Shown: one piece after another, positions 1 through 11,745 of the stretch
How positions within the stretch are numbered: position 1 is the first letter of the stretch
How the letters are laid out: every line of letters starts with the position of its first letter
NCBI GenBank assembly: GCA_008828725.1
Contig: MEHQ01000605.1
Location: forward strand, 966,789-1,030,788
From: Saccharina japonica
Taxonomy: Eukaryota > Sar > Phaeophyceae > Laminariales > Laminariaceae
Direction of reading: 5' to 3'
DNA length: 64,000 nt
Program-made: the position numbers and the translations under genes
The notes under the pieces: model-generated
The model's input: the letters and a program-made list of their open reading frames with translations, nothing else
Told to the model about the DNA's origin: nothing
Database searches by the model: none

Positions 1-3000
1 AACGAACACGAACCCAGGTATGCTCAAGACACCGCCGAGTAGCTGCCATCTCGCGATTCCCAACATTTTGATCAATGGGGGGAATAAAATAAACTGGGAA
101 ATTATCATGGCCGCGCCTGTCGAAAGAAGAACCTGCGTACAGGTACACGTCAAAAACACGAGTCAGTGCTAGTTAAGTGTGTCACCAACTATGAGCAGCG
201 CTATTTGAAATGGTCGTACTACTCTACTATCGCCAGTATTGGGAAGGGGTCAACCTCGTACTACTGTATAGCTACCGGAATCCCATGCGGCAAGCATATT
301 GTTTCAACGACCCATTTTAATCAAAGACATTGCTGAACCATAAATATTATACCACCGATAATGCCATGCTGGCCTCGCCGCGATCCAGGGCCCTTGTTGG
401 TCGTATGTGCCACACGCCGAGTAGATTAGTCGGCAATCGAGACAAGTATGTCCTCTTAGTCCAAGGAGGCACCTTTGCTTAGAGCGATTCATTGCGGGCA
501 AATGTGGTCTGACACTGCTGAATGTGAGACATCGCACCGCGGCACGCGAACGATACATATTGTAAGGTGCGTCAATCTCGCACCTGTCCTATCTGTATGG
601 TGCCCCAGCCCAACCCTCCAGCGTCCGGCGTACTGACCGCCCATAGAGGGTACGCCTCGTCAAAACCGATCTGCAAGAACTATCATACAAAAGCGATAGA
701 GTGTTACGGCCGATACAAGACAGGGGGGGCGCACGGCGTGAGGATGACCTGGTAAATTAAATTTAGTGCGATTTGGCGCGAAGACTTCGGTAGTACCACC
801 CAGTCGTGACTGTATTCGCCAGGCGACCAAAACCACCGACCGGTTTTTTGGAATTTCGCCAACACATCTCATGGAAATAAAGCACACGCCGGTATGACCC
901 TGCAGTCACCCTCACCTGGGATAAACATGCCATCAACAGAAGCATTTTGACGTTCGGCATGGCCAGTAGTCCGTTGGGACCCCATATCCCGGGGGCTTGC
1001 GTATGCTGCGCCGGAATTCCGGCATATCGACAGTTAATGCCATCCCCTTTACCGTTTGCGTCAACCAGACGGCCCTTCGTGTCGACCACGGGGTGATGCT
1101 CGTGCCTAAATCCCGACGGCAACGTGCGTCGTTTAACGTAGAACGATTTTTATCGGGGGATACCAGTGAAATTATTTTTTACTAATAATGCAGTATTGCG
1201 AAACGGCTGACTCAAGTCAAGACTACCGGAGTATGCGTCGAAACCGTGTGGAGCAACATATCGCTATTGTCTCCTCTAACTCTACCGTCCATTAATAACT
1301 AAAAGCAGAAATGAAAAATAAATGCAACACATCGCTATTGTCTCCTCTAACCCTAGGTGTCTATATCAGCATGCCAGTGATAACAAAATCGCCGGCCCGT
1401 TTACCGTTTACCGTTGTCGAAGTAACTGCCTCCTTGTGCATGTTGTTCAGTATCACTACCTGCATGCACAACCTACCTGGGCCAACGAAACACAAAACAC
1501 GGCCACGGTGAGTATTTAGATATTTAATGAGGCCCATCATGTTCGTCCGATTCACGCCCTCGTTCGCACTCGAAACCCTCTATAAAATGCTGTCTCGTAC
1601 AACGAATAGTATACTGGGAGGCACGTGAACGCCACAACACCACAGCAAACAAATATATTTGAAATTATAAATCAGCTTCTCCCATGAGCCACCCTGAGCC
1701 AACCATGGCTCGTAACGTGTTTGCGTTTTCAGACAACCAGATACACAACTGCAGTTTGCAGTACAGCTAGAGTATTACGTCCTGCAGGCATTGCACCATA
1801 GTTCAGCAAACACAACATACCCGATAGCACATTGGTTATAGCTCGAGGGTTCGAATGACCGCTATAGCCAGAACAGCCGCACCATGAGCATGCCTTCCTG
1901 CGTGAACTTCTTACAATTCCTCACTGCATATAGGTCCTCTCGCACCTGGCCATCTTGGGCTCGGCGCTGTGGTCTTGGAAACCCTTTGTCTCCGGAAGGT
2001 AAACGATGACGAAGGGCAGAGCGAGCAGCGCGCTAACCGCCCCCACCGCGTTTGGAAGAAAGAACGGGTGCCTGGGAGTTCCATGAGTTCAGCACGTCGG
2101 AAACAACAACTTATATATAAATAGGACCCTTCCCATGTGATACGGTGTGATTTACTGGTATTGGAACCACGTTTTCTGTTATCAAGAGTGCCACACACGC
2201 CGGACAGAAGTTTTACCGAACATAATGATTTAGGTTTCGAAGTTAATCGGGTCTCAGTTTGCTTTTCTGCTGTAGCACCTATGGCACCCCTTCCCCTTCC
2301 TCATGGGTCATGAATTCTATTTTATCTCAGTTTCTTGGGTCGACAGGATGAATGCATACACACGGAAAATATGTACGTTGTCTGCATTTATGCAGTCTGA
2401 TATGGTCAGCAATGTCACCGGTCGCAAGATCCTGAGCATAGACTGCAGACAGTTTCTATAAGGGCACTTTGTCCTGAATACAACAGTTGAGAAAGTTCTT
2501 CATGTTACACCTTTCGTTTCCTGACTCTCGCTGCACTTAGCATTTGTCAATAGTGCGCTGCTTTGGAATCAGGAGCTTCCAGGACCATAGCGGCATCGTC
2601 ACAACAGCAGCAACGCATTATAATCAGAAAACGGAATCGCGAAACCCCCTCAAAATAAACATGGAGTACTACCGTATCGTCGATGCTCGAAGTCGGGTAC
2701 GGTTTATACTGCATTCACCTGCCAAAAAATCCTGCCGCAGAAAACCACCTCGGGTAGTGAACTGCCGGCATTGCTAGCAGTCCCCCGATCCCTGTGCCAA
2801 GAACGAGGCTGATAGATTTAACACCTGCGCAGGAGAGAGAACAAAGTTGAATAATGCTTGACAGGTCACCTGCTCGGTGTAACATTCATATGAAATACAT
2901 AGTCAAACTTACCAAGTAACAAGAGAAAGGTCAGGCCAATTTTACGTGAACTGTACCGAAGGCATCTCAAACATCGTGTTCGCCTGAGACACAGCCGATA

Positions 3001-4668
3001 ATCCTATGTCAGCAGCGCGAGTTTGCACAGTACAACGCAACTGTCCGGTGATATTGTACAACGCCCTTACCAGAGAAGTAGGACATCCCCCGCACCATGT
3101 ACTCAGGCCCGCAAAGCTCACGTAACATTGTTCTCAGGGCGGGCACCATGCCGTTCATAATTCCTAGCACCAACCTGCCCGGCCCAACCAGAAATCATCG
3201 GGTTAACCAACGGCGCACGCTGCAGACATGAGACGAGACCCACATAACAAAAGTCATACTGTGCAGTCCATGAAGGCAGGGATATCTCGTAGCATGCTGT
3301 GGGATTGGTATCCTCAACGCTACCTATCGTGCGTGCACTCTACATGACACTCAACTCTATTTGGGTTAGGAATGGGCTTTGCTTCAATAGGGTGGTACGA
3401 ACCTGGATGAAACTGCCATTGCGAATGACGTGGACAGGCCGAAGACTACAGGGAGCACCGCGACAGCAAGCAGCCCGATAATTACCACCGGCTTCCTCCC
3501 GATGACATCAGTGACACGGCCCCAGAAATATCCGCTGACAAACCGCCCGAACGTGAAAGCGCTCGCCACGTAGCCAGCATAGTATCCTGTGCATGCCCGC
3601 ATAAAGGCGTATTTAGGATGCGGGATTGGCTGTCAACGACGCGGCAGCTGAGGGCAAAGTGCGTTCACGAGACAATTGAGGCCCTCCTGGCAGCATATAC
3701 ATCCAATGGGATGCCACACGTACAACAAAAACACGGTAGGTTGCAACAAGCGAACGGCTTAGACGCCACCGCAGCACCGTCAAGCAAGCCTCCAACTCAG
3801 CGATAACTACGCGTACCAGATGTTACACCCTGCAAGCGAGTACCGAAAGCAGCACACTGAGCATACATCATCTCCAGAGGGTAGACACCAGGTATATGTA
3901 CTACCGCTGTACACAGGTGTACTGTACCCCGAGACGTTGATTCCAACGCTTTGAGGAATACGAACGGATAACCTCAGGAGGAACTCCAGCTTCAGCCTCT
4001 TAGGAACGTGGATAGTTTGCCGACCAGGCACTGCTTAGATCTAAATACGTAAAACCTTGTGCTATACGGCTCAACCGCAGCTTCGCGCGGCGGGCTCGTA
4101 TAGCCAGTCCTGTATTCGCAGTGCAGCGGTTCTGACGTTTAGCCTGGCGGCCGTGGATTTATGACCCCCATGAACTGGAACTTTACCAGGTGGGCTTGGT
4201 TTCCATTCAAACGCTGATGATCACAGGCAAAACACGTACATCTACAATAAAAGGAAATCCAAGCTACCAAAAAGGCTAGAAGCCTAGCTATGTCCCAGGC
4301 ACACATTGTACGCGTGAATTGGCACTTTACAACTGCCCCCCAAACACCCCCGAGCGCGCCGAAGACCATCATCGCCCCTCCTCTTTCCACCTACGACTGT
4401 GCAATCTTGCAAGTATATAGTTCCTAGGCCCATCATTCGGCGCAATACCTGCTTCGTTGGTTGTCTGCAAACCGAGTAGGTCTTTGACCATAATTCCGAC
4501 GTAGGGGAACAGGTTGCACAAGGCGTATGCATTGATCGTCAAGCACATGGTCAATATCACCACGGCACGGGCGGGAAAGTCTCCATGTCCAGCCTTGCTC
4601 CCAAGGGGTATCGGGTCTGCCGATTTTCCGCCTTGGTCCGTCTCCCGGATGGCATTACACTGTGGCAT
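1..4668 (-). CDS. Major facilitator transporter, ZIF1-like (8 exons, 3' end outside window)
   Basis: Polytopic membrane transporter resembling the plant zinc-induced-facilitator branch of the MFS. It would move a small solute or metal chelate across the plasma or vacuolar membrane; the substrate is not readable. Exons on the minus strand are 4668-4449, 3586-3403, 3174-3071, 2824-2719, 2071-1946, 1105-916, 670-584 and 132-1. All have GT..AG borders and matching phases, giving 383 codons. Exon 1 holds a hydrophilic N-terminus and TM1 (NAYALCNLFPYVGIMVKDLL). Exon 2 has GYYAGYVASAFTFGRF and the MFS motif A, GRVTDVIGRKPV. Exon 3 has GIMNGMVPALRTMLRELCGP, exon 5 HPFFLPNAVGAV and LPETKGF, exon 6 LLAMPNVKMLLLMACLSQ, exon 7 the FDEAYPLWAVSTPDAGGLGW loop, and exon 8 the next helix. 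The family is usually about 450-500 residues, so the last two or three helices are missing off the left edge. I chose the ATG at 4668; an in-frame upstream start at 4707 is possible. The exon 6 acceptor is the least certain border. Confidence 0.9.
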
Positions 4669-5150
4669 TTTGTGGCGTGGGTGATGCGGTGAGAGAACAA
4701 AAGCCAATCAGAACATTTGTTTTGCAATACGCCAGCGTTGGACAAATTTGTACATTACCAGGTATACTACAGCAACACTACAATCCGGCATATCGATGGG
4801 TCCAGACAAAGCAATATATTCGTAGATAATTGTTGTCATTCGTCTAATATCGCGCTGAGCCTCAAGCCTTTTAAGCGTCAGGTATTGGACAGCGGTCTGT
4901 CACCTTGCTGACCGTGGGTTGTGGTGCACGTGGTGCACCGCGCGGGAGAGTCTGCCTGTTCACAAGCACGCGCACGGTACCGGTGCGACGTGATTCCCAT
5001 TCCCGTCCAAACACCGCTCATCCGTCAACCAAAACTGCTTGCACTAAGGCCCGGAGAATACGTACACCATATATGAAACCAGTCCCCGGTGGAATGGCAG
5101 GTGAATGTCGTCCCTGTTAGAGTCAGGGCCGTGAGTTCGAGCCCCCCGAG
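4669..5150. other. 5' flank of the MFS gene, no gene seen
   Basis: Sequence upstream of the transporter. It should hold the promoter, but I see no clear TATA box or other named element. Around 5100-5150 a stretch ending GAGTTCGAGCCCC looks like a pol III B-box, but no convincing A-box or tRNA fold goes with it. Confidence 0.4.
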
Positions 5151-5204
5151 TGCATGCTCGTACGGACTTTTCCTCGCTAAAAATATCTTGACTAGCGAAA
5201 AGCG

Positions 5205-5395
5205 CGAGAGGGTGAGTTAGCAAAATCCAATGAACATCGACGAGCGTTGGGAATGCTGAACCCTCTGCGCGATAAAAATCAAGGCAAAAACCGCAGTGGC
5301 GAGGAGGGAGAAGAGCCTGATATGTCACCCCGGATCTGCTGAGATACGACTAGGGAGGGAGTAAGACAGAAGTGCGAAGGTAATAAATGGGGGGG
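5205..5395. repeat. Half copy of a foldback MITE (GATCCGGGGTC family)
   Basis: Shares the run GAGGAGGGAG, then a CCCCGGATCTG motif, then GACTAGGGAGGGA, with the complete foldback copy at 5775-6110 and with half copies near 25130-25310 and 31380-31470. Only one arm is present. No ORF. Confidence 0.55.
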
Positions 5396-5480
5396 AAACA
5401 CACGCACATGCTCGCCGCCAGAACCCTCCGCCTCTAAACACCCCTTACCCTTGACTCTGCTGCCGATCCCACCCGGACCT

Positions 5481-5540
5481 GCGCCCTCCAAACATAATCT
5501 GGACACGTCTGCGCCCTCCAAACATAATCTGGACACGTCT
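5481..5540. repeat. Perfect 30-bp tandem duplication
   Basis: Two identical 30-bp units (5481-5510 and 5511-5540) starting GCGCCCTCCAAACATAATCT. No coding role is apparent. Confidence 0.9.
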
Positions 5541-5774
5541 AAGTGTATGGATAGGCGCCGACAAGTGTGTCTGGTTGTCACTATTCCTAAAAAACGGGCA
5601 CGATGTTATGTTGGCCAATCTATCCCGTGATGGCTCGTGGGATGTGGTGTTTTGGCTCAATTCCATACTGTCCCGTTTTTGACTCCAATCGGCGCGGGTG
5701 TACCTGTTTTTGGTTATTGTCCTATATTATATTGGCTAAATGGTGGTATTAATAGTGCGTATCAGCACAATTCG

Positions 5775-6110
5775 ATGAAATTCGACGAGCGCTGGGAAGG
5801 CTGAACTCTGTGCACGAAAAAAGTCAAGGCAAGAACCGTAGTGGGGAGGAGGGAGAGGAGCCTACTTTGTGACCCCGGATCTGAGTTACGACTAGGGAGG
5901 GACAAAGACAGAAGTAAGTGCGAAGATATATATTTGTTTTTCTTCTCGTCCCATTTAATATATTCGCCCTTCTTTTCTCTCTCCCTCTTTAGTCGTAAAT
6001 CAGATCCGGGGTCAGTAGGCTCTTCTCCCCCCTCCCCACTACGGTACGTGCCTTGCATTTTCATCGCGAGAAGATTTTAGCACTTTCTTCCTTCGTCAAC
6101 TCCCGTCGAT
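5775..6110. repeat. Complete foldback MITE (GATCCGGGGTC family)
   Basis: Two inverted arms of roughly 130 bp face each other around 5945. The left arm contains CAAGGCAAGAACCGTAGTGG and CCCCGGATCTGAGTTACGAC. The right arm carries the reverse complement of the same blocks (GTCGTAAATCAGATCCGGGG, then CCACTACGG). The loop is AT-rich and pyrimidine-rich. No ORF; a non-autonomous element. Confidence 0.7.
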
Positions 6111-6180
6111 TTGTGCTTACCCACGCTATTTATTGTAATATGCTCACTCGACAGTTGATGCCATTTGAAAACAAAAATCT

Positions 6181-6258
6181 CCATACGTACGGAGACTCGA
6201 ACCCTCGACTTCCAATTCAACAGGCTTCGTGGTTACCTGCTGAACCACCGGCGCGACT
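6181..6258 (-). ncRNA. tRNA-derived sequence (SINE head or tRNA pseudogene)
   Basis: On the minus strand TGGTTCAGCAGG (6247-6236) matches the pol III A-box consensus. GGTTCGAGTCT (6203-6193) matches the B-box apart from its last base. The two start 44 nt apart, which is tRNA geometry, and a 4-bp D stem (GGTT/AACC) is visible. The acceptor and anticodon stems do not pair, so it is not a working tRNA. It is most likely a SINE head or a decayed tRNA copy. Confidence 0.5.
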
Positions 6259-6400
6259 GGCGTTACATGGGATGGGAAAAAAACAAAAAAAACAATTGAG
6301 TATACGCACGGAAGGATAATTGATTGGATGAGATTCATGGCATTGCAGCTAGCTCTCACCAACACTTTTTTCAGCGCACCAAGGGTGGAATCTCGCATTC

Positions 6401-6576
6401 ACTACCGGCCCTCTCACAAGAAAGTGCCCCACAAGAAACTCAGCCTAAACATTACGGGGAAATAAGAAAGTCGACAGCTAATATCCTGAAGTTAGTGTGG
6501 GACACACCCCTTCCTCAAGTAAGAAAGTCAGCCTAAGCCCGATTTCTGGTTTCTTATGAGCGGGCCGGTACTGTAC
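6401..6576. repeat. MITE with TACYGGCCC termini, copy 1
   Basis: Starts ACTACCGGCCCTCTCACAAG and ends with the inverted form GAGCGGGCCGGTACTGTA. A near-identical copy lies at 19251-19432. The interior has no ORF. It directly abuts the 5' end of the truncated LINE. Confidence 0.7.
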
Positions 6577-6721
6577 TCACAACGGCTCCGGCCCGAATGA
6601 CCGTAAGCGCATTGATTACCTCCTAACCCGACAAGTCCATCGGCCTAGAGTACACCATGTAAAAGTTTTCCCTCAGCCTCCGCCACCAGCTAAGGCTGAT
6701 TCCGACCACAACATCGTATAC

Positions 6722-8614
6722 ATGAAGGTTCGTCTCTCTGGACATTTTGCATCCAACCGACAAGCACGCAAGCCAGTAAAAGGCCGACCGTTTGACCGCA
6801 AGGTATTTTTGTCCGATTGGAAATGTCGTGAGCGAGTAGGTGCGAGGGTCGTTTCCTCTCTCAACCAACCTCCCCAGCCGCACAACTTTGCTGGTCTGGT
6901 TACCCTGTTCACCTCAACCTTCATCGATGCGGTGGAAGCCGAGGTATTACCCACACCACGTCAGCCACGTAGGCGTGAGTGGTGTGAGTCGGCCGAAACC
7001 TCGGCTGCCTTTAAAATCGCATGGACCGCGAGGGAAGATGCGCGACAGCACCTACGCGCCCACCCCCGGGATAGTACGGCGTGGAAGACTGAGAGGACTG
7101 CGTGTGCGAATCTGCCGGAGGTTATCGACGTAGGAGTACATGCGTATTTTGAAGAGTACCTAGCCGAAACCGAGAGAATCTTAGCCGACAATGACCATCG
7201 AGGCCTTTACAAGCACCTGAAGGGTACCGTAGGGTTGGGGGGCAAGAAATCGCGAAACGAGCAGTTCATTAGGGACGAGGATGGCACGCTGCTACGGGAT
7301 AAAGTGTGAATCCGTGAACGGTGGATGCGAGCCTTCCACAAACTCTTGAACACGAAATCGATGAAACTTGATCCCTCTATCATCGACCCATTGCCATCAC
7401 GACCGCTTGAACAATCGCTTGACGACGAGCCATCTGTGGACAAGATGATCGGAGCCATCAGGACAATGCCGAACTGGAAAGCGGTTGGACCAGCTGACCT
7501 GCCCGCCGAGCTACTGAAAATCGATCACCCCGATTCCATCCAATGCTTCCGCCACATCCTTGTCAATGTTTGAATAACGGGTGAAGTCCCCCAACAGTGG
7601 AAAGACGTGATCATCAAGGTACTTTACAAAAAGAAGGACCGAACTGATTGCAACAACTACAGAGGGATTTCGCTTGTTACCCATGCAGGAAAAGTGTTGC
7701 TAAAAGCCGTCGCATCCCGTATTAGCAACTACTGCGAGGACCGAGGCATACTCCCTGAGGAGCAGTGCGGTTTTCGTCCTACACGATCAACAGTCGACAT
7801 GCTGTTCGTCGTGCGACGATTACAACAACTTGGACGAGATAGAAAAACCCCTTTATACATGTGCTTCATTGATCTACAGAAAGCATACGACTTTGTCGAC
7901 CGAGAGCTGCTGTGGCAGGTACTTACGCGCGTTGGCATACCAACCAAGGTGCTTACAATAATCCGCCAGTTCCACGACGGCATGCGCGCTTGCGTACGCA
8001 CAGATGATGGTGAGCACTCTGATTGGTTTAATGTCACGCAGGGACTACGCCAAGGCTGCGTGCTGTCGCCGCTGCTGTTCAGCGTGTTATTCGCTGCTGT
8101 GATACACGTTGTTCTCGTACGCTTCAGCGATTACGAAGGCATCATGAGGGATTTGGTTCACCTCAAGGAGGATGTAGTGGTTGGAAAAGAGGCACCATTG
8201 GCATGCGTGCGAAGGGCTGTATGGGGTATGCTGTACGCCGATGATGCAGGAATTGTCTCAAAGTCTGCGGAGGGTCTCGCTAAAATGATGACAGTCATCG
8301 TGACTCTTTTCGAAGCAGCAGGCCTCACGGTTTCAGAAAAGAGAACGGAAACGATGATCCTACGAACACGGGACCAGACACCCCCTCCTCCGCCGCTCGT
8401 TATCGAAGCAGCTGGTCAGAGATATAGACAGACGAGCCAGTTCTTGTACCTCGGCGGCCTTATCCACGAAGACGCTGACCTCTCACTCGAAATCGAACGA
8501 CGGATCCGTCTCATGTGGGCGTGCTTCAAACGATTCGGACCAGCGTTGTACGACATGAAGACGGCTCGACTCAGTCTGAAAGTCCGCATGCATGTTGAAG
8601 GCCGAGGTGAATGA
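6722..8614 (+). pseudogene. LINE reverse transcriptase region (two in-frame stops)
   Basis: One reading frame covers the endonuclease end, a basic linker and the RT. It is interrupted by TGA at 7307-7309 and 7571-7573. RT blocks are readable in order: [20 protein letters not shown] (finger and block 1), [34 protein letters not shown] (first catalytic Asp), [18 protein letters not shown], and [11 protein letters not shown] with the catalytic YADD at about 8236. The substrate in life is the element's own RNA at a nicked chromosomal target. Host-like codon use otherwise. Confidence 0.85.
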
Positions 8615-9026
8615 GACCCTGCTGTACGGATGTGTGACGTGGACCCTCAGTGCACAACACTTCGCCAGGCTCCGATCGGTACACCGCCAAATCTTCCTGC
8701 GTGTCATTGGCTTCCAGCGTCGGCAGCGCGGCGACTATAGGACCCTCTCGTACGCAAAGGCTCTCAAGCAGACACGATGCGAGAGCATCGAAACGACGAT
8801 CCGTAAACGACGGCTGTTCTTTGCGGGGGCCGTGGCACGGCAACTCAAGGGGCGACTACCCACTCGGGTGATGTTCGGGACCATGACGGGTGAGGAGGGA
8901 CGCAAACCGGGCGGACAACCAAATTTCTGGCAGAAATGCATTGCTGAAGATTTCAAGGTGTTTGAAGCCACCAAGGGGTCCACGGCACTGGTCCCGTTGG
9001 TGTTTGGAGTACAGACCGCAGTGTGA
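8592..9026 (+). pseudogene. LINE C-terminal region, frame-shifted from the RT
   Basis: Continues the LINE polyprotein in the next frame, overlapping the RT frame by about 20 bp. It contains ETLLYGCVTWTLSAQHFARL and a basic segment with IRKRRLFFAGAVARQ, the usual post-RT thumb and tail of this LINE type. It ends at TGA 9024-9026. The shift near 8600 separates it from the RT, so it is a broken part of one original ORF, not a separate gene. Confidence 0.75.
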
Positions 9027-9787
9027 ACCGTTGCAGCAACTAAAGCGGGCAAGCGGTAAAGGGGGGTCCTCGAAGCGGCTGAACAGTTCATGGTCCGGTA
9101 GCACAAGGTCGAGGCGGAACTGAGTAGACAGCGCCACGCATCCGTTGCGGGGGGTGCACAAGGGAATGGGAAGGGGGGGGCAACAGTCGTACGGAAACCG
9201 CGGTTGATGAGAGCAGGAGGGAGACAGCCGACAGGATAGCAAGGTACCAGGCTGACTAGTAAGTCCCGCCTAGACTACCCGTGCCGTGCACCTCTGTAGC
9301 TGCTTCGAACGCGGCCCTGTTGTGCTTTTTCGTTTCGTTGTTTTAGTTTCATCGTTACTCTCGTGATTATCCCTGTGATGCGTGGATGAGGAAGAAGTAC
9401 TACCTGGCTTGGTGGATGGCGAACTGGGTGTTTTTCCTTGGTTATTTCTGGTGGTCTTTCTTTCCCTTTGTTTGCTTGTTTGTTTTTTATTTTATTCTTA
9501 TTTTTGCTTGGTGTATTGCCTGTTGTAGCTTCTCAAGGGGGGCACGACAGCGATGCTACAGCCCCTCGCACAAGGTATTTTGTTTTACTTATTTATTTTA
9601 CCGTGATCGCTTTTTGCCTTTGTCTCTCCGCCCCTCCGTATTTTCCTAGGACTTTCTTTGGTTGCTTAGTTACGTACGTAGTCATTTTGTTTTTTTTTAT
9701 ATTTCCTCTTCTCTTTCCTGGACTCTCGTGTGTGGCACGATAACGAAACGGAATTGAGTAGGAAGTGCCACGTATCCGTTGTATGTG

Positions 9788-11745
9788 CGTGTGTTCTTCA
9801 CATTAAACCTTCCTTTCTACCCGTCGACATCCAGCACACCCAGTGTCCGTGCCGATTCTTCCTCCTAAAAAGGTGCCAGTTCTGTGGTCACAAAACTACG
9901 ACACAGATATACTACGCTCAGTGCAGTAAGCAGAGCAGACAATGCAATGCCATCAGTGATGTGAACCGAAAATGAAAATGGACTCGGTCGGTTTTTCGGT
10001 TTCTCACCGAAAAGTCGGTCGGTTTCAGTCGTTTTTTTTTATTTTAAACCGAAAAAAAACGAAACCGAAACCGAACATTGTCGGTCGGTTTTTCGGTCGG
10101 TTTCCCGACTTAACTAGCCAATTGGTCCACATTTCGAAGGGTTCGGCGCGCATGTGTTGGCATAATGTGACGAAAAGATCGTGGTGTGGTGTCAAGTGGC
10201 CCTCCTGCAGTACCTGCGTCTGCTGCGCCACACACGGTACAGGCCGACATGCATATTTATAGTCTGCGGCCGACAATAGCTCATACAGGTACATGTAACA
10301 GCAGTTGTGCTACGTACAATAAAAACAGTAGGGTAGTATTATACGAGGGCACGAGGGCACTGCTGATGTGTAGTCTAGATACCATGTATGATGTAATGAT
10401 AGATGATAGATACATCTTGCAGCGTACAGCTAACACCATAAAAAACGCTAGGTTGCTGAAGGGAGGGCTGTAAGTACCCGCTTCTGCCTCCGGCTCAAGG
10501 TCAGAGTCAGCACTGCTGCCTGAACCGGAGATGGTTATCCTTCGCAGTCTCGCGACGCACTGCTGTACCGCTGTACCATGTGCCCTGTGTGGCTGTTGTC
10601 GCTGCTGGTGCGGGCTGTGTGCTGTGTGCTGTGTGTCCATGTCTATTCATAACGGGGTTTCCATGTGGATATGTAGGCGTTATTGATTTTCGGGACAGGA
10701 AAAAAAAAACCGACCGAAAAAAAACGAGTCGGTTTTTCGGTTTCGTTTTTTTTTCGGCGACCGAAAAACCGAAAAATAAAAGTCGGTTTTCGGTCGGGAA
10801 AAAACGAAATATACCGACCGAAAAAAACGACTTTCGGTTGTCGGTTCACATCACTGAATGCAATATACGACAGGCAAGACCTACCCTGCTAGCAATCCAG
10901 GTGCATGCAAGAGAAAAAGAGAAAAAAAAAGAAAAAAAAAGAAAAGGAAAAACACTAAAAAGTAAACATACTGAAGCAAATCAACAATCAAGCAACCAAA
11001 CAAAAGCATGACAAAATAAAAGAAAGAAAGTGTCGTGCTTCTCCCAGAGGAGATGCGACATCCAATAGAAAATAAACCAAATGAAATGAAACGAAATGAT
11101 GGGTGGTTGCCCAAGGGAATGGAGACGGAGGGCGGGGGTTCGTAGGGAAACCGCGGCGGACGAAAGCAGGAAAGAGACAGCAAACAGAGTAGGTACCAGA
11201 CCGGCTAGCTGGTAGAACCTGCCTGTACTACGGGCACACACCTGCCTCGGCTGGCTGGCAGGTGCTTTGGTGTGCTTCGGCTGCCTGTCCTTTCCTGCCG
11301 TTCTTAGTCTTGCTCTGTTGGCGCTGTTTTTTCGGTCCATTTCATTTCATTTCGTTTAATTTCATTTGGTTTTTTATTGGATGTCGCATCTCCTTTGGGG
11401 GAAGCACGACACTTTCTTTCTTTCATTTTGTCATGCCTATGTTTGGTTGCTTGATTGTTGGTTTGCTTCAGTATGTTCACTTTTTATTCTTTTTTCCTTT
11501 TCGTTTTTTTTTTCATTTTTTCTCTTGCATGCACCTGGATTGCTAGCAGGGTAGGTCTTGCCTGTCGTATATTGCATTGCATTGTCTGCTCTGCTTGCTG
11601 CACTGAGCGTAGCATCTCTGTGTCGTAGTTTTGTGACCACAGAACTGGTACCTTTTAGGATGAAGAATCGGCACGGACACTGGGTGTGCTGGATGTCGAC
11701 GGGTAGAAAGGAAGGCTTAATGTGAAGAACACACACACATGGCAT
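9788..11745. mobile_element. Long-inverted-repeat (foldback) element interrupted by a hAT-type insertion
   Basis: The left arm (9788-9953 plus 10857 to about 11100) reads GTGTTCTTCACATTAAACC onward. The right arm (about 11345-11745) is its reverse complement, ending GGCTTAATGTGAAGAACACA. Arms are roughly 400 bp. The loop (11100-11345) holds a block with GGGAAACCGCGGCGGACGAA that is shared with the LINE tail and with 21900-22020. There is no transposase. Without the insertion at 9954-10856 the element would be about 1.05 kb. ORFs inside are low-complexity by-products. Confidence 0.7.
9954..10856. mobile_element. Non-autonomous hAT-type element, 903 bp
   Basis: Perfect 16-bp terminal inverted repeats, CAGTGATGTGAACCGA at both ends. 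The 8-bp flanks AATGCCAT and AATGCAAT differ at one base, which matches the 8-bp target duplication of hAT elements. Subterminal regions are packed with short ACCGAAA and TCGGTTT blocks that fold back. The centre has no transposase. It lies inside the left arm of the foldback element and is therefore younger. Confidence 0.8.

Larger units (their letters stand above)
6577..9787 (+). mobile_element. 5'-truncated non-LTR retrotransposon (LINE) with 3' tail
   Basis: The element begins inside the C-terminal part of an APE-type endonuclease: RKRIDYLL followed by the catalytic SDHNIV signature near 6690-6720. A linker, a full reverse transcriptase domain and a C-terminal region ending near 9026 follow. 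The rest of the endonuclease and any ORF1 are missing, which is typical 5' truncation. The region from 9027 to about 9787 is untranslated tail. Its block at about 9140-9250 recurs at 11095-11240 and 21900-22020. The coding part has two in-frame TGA codons (7307 and 7571) and one frame change near 8600, so this copy is dead. No flanking duplication could be fixed. Confidence 0.8.

Noticed and set aside
5100-5160. Possible tRNA gene (B-box-like GAGTTCGAGCCCC)
   Set aside because: No A-box at the right distance and no cloverleaf could be drawn.
10580-11011. 143-codon ORF with Lys and Phe runs
   Set aside because: Crosses the end of the hAT-type insertion and poly-purine DNA of the foldback arm.
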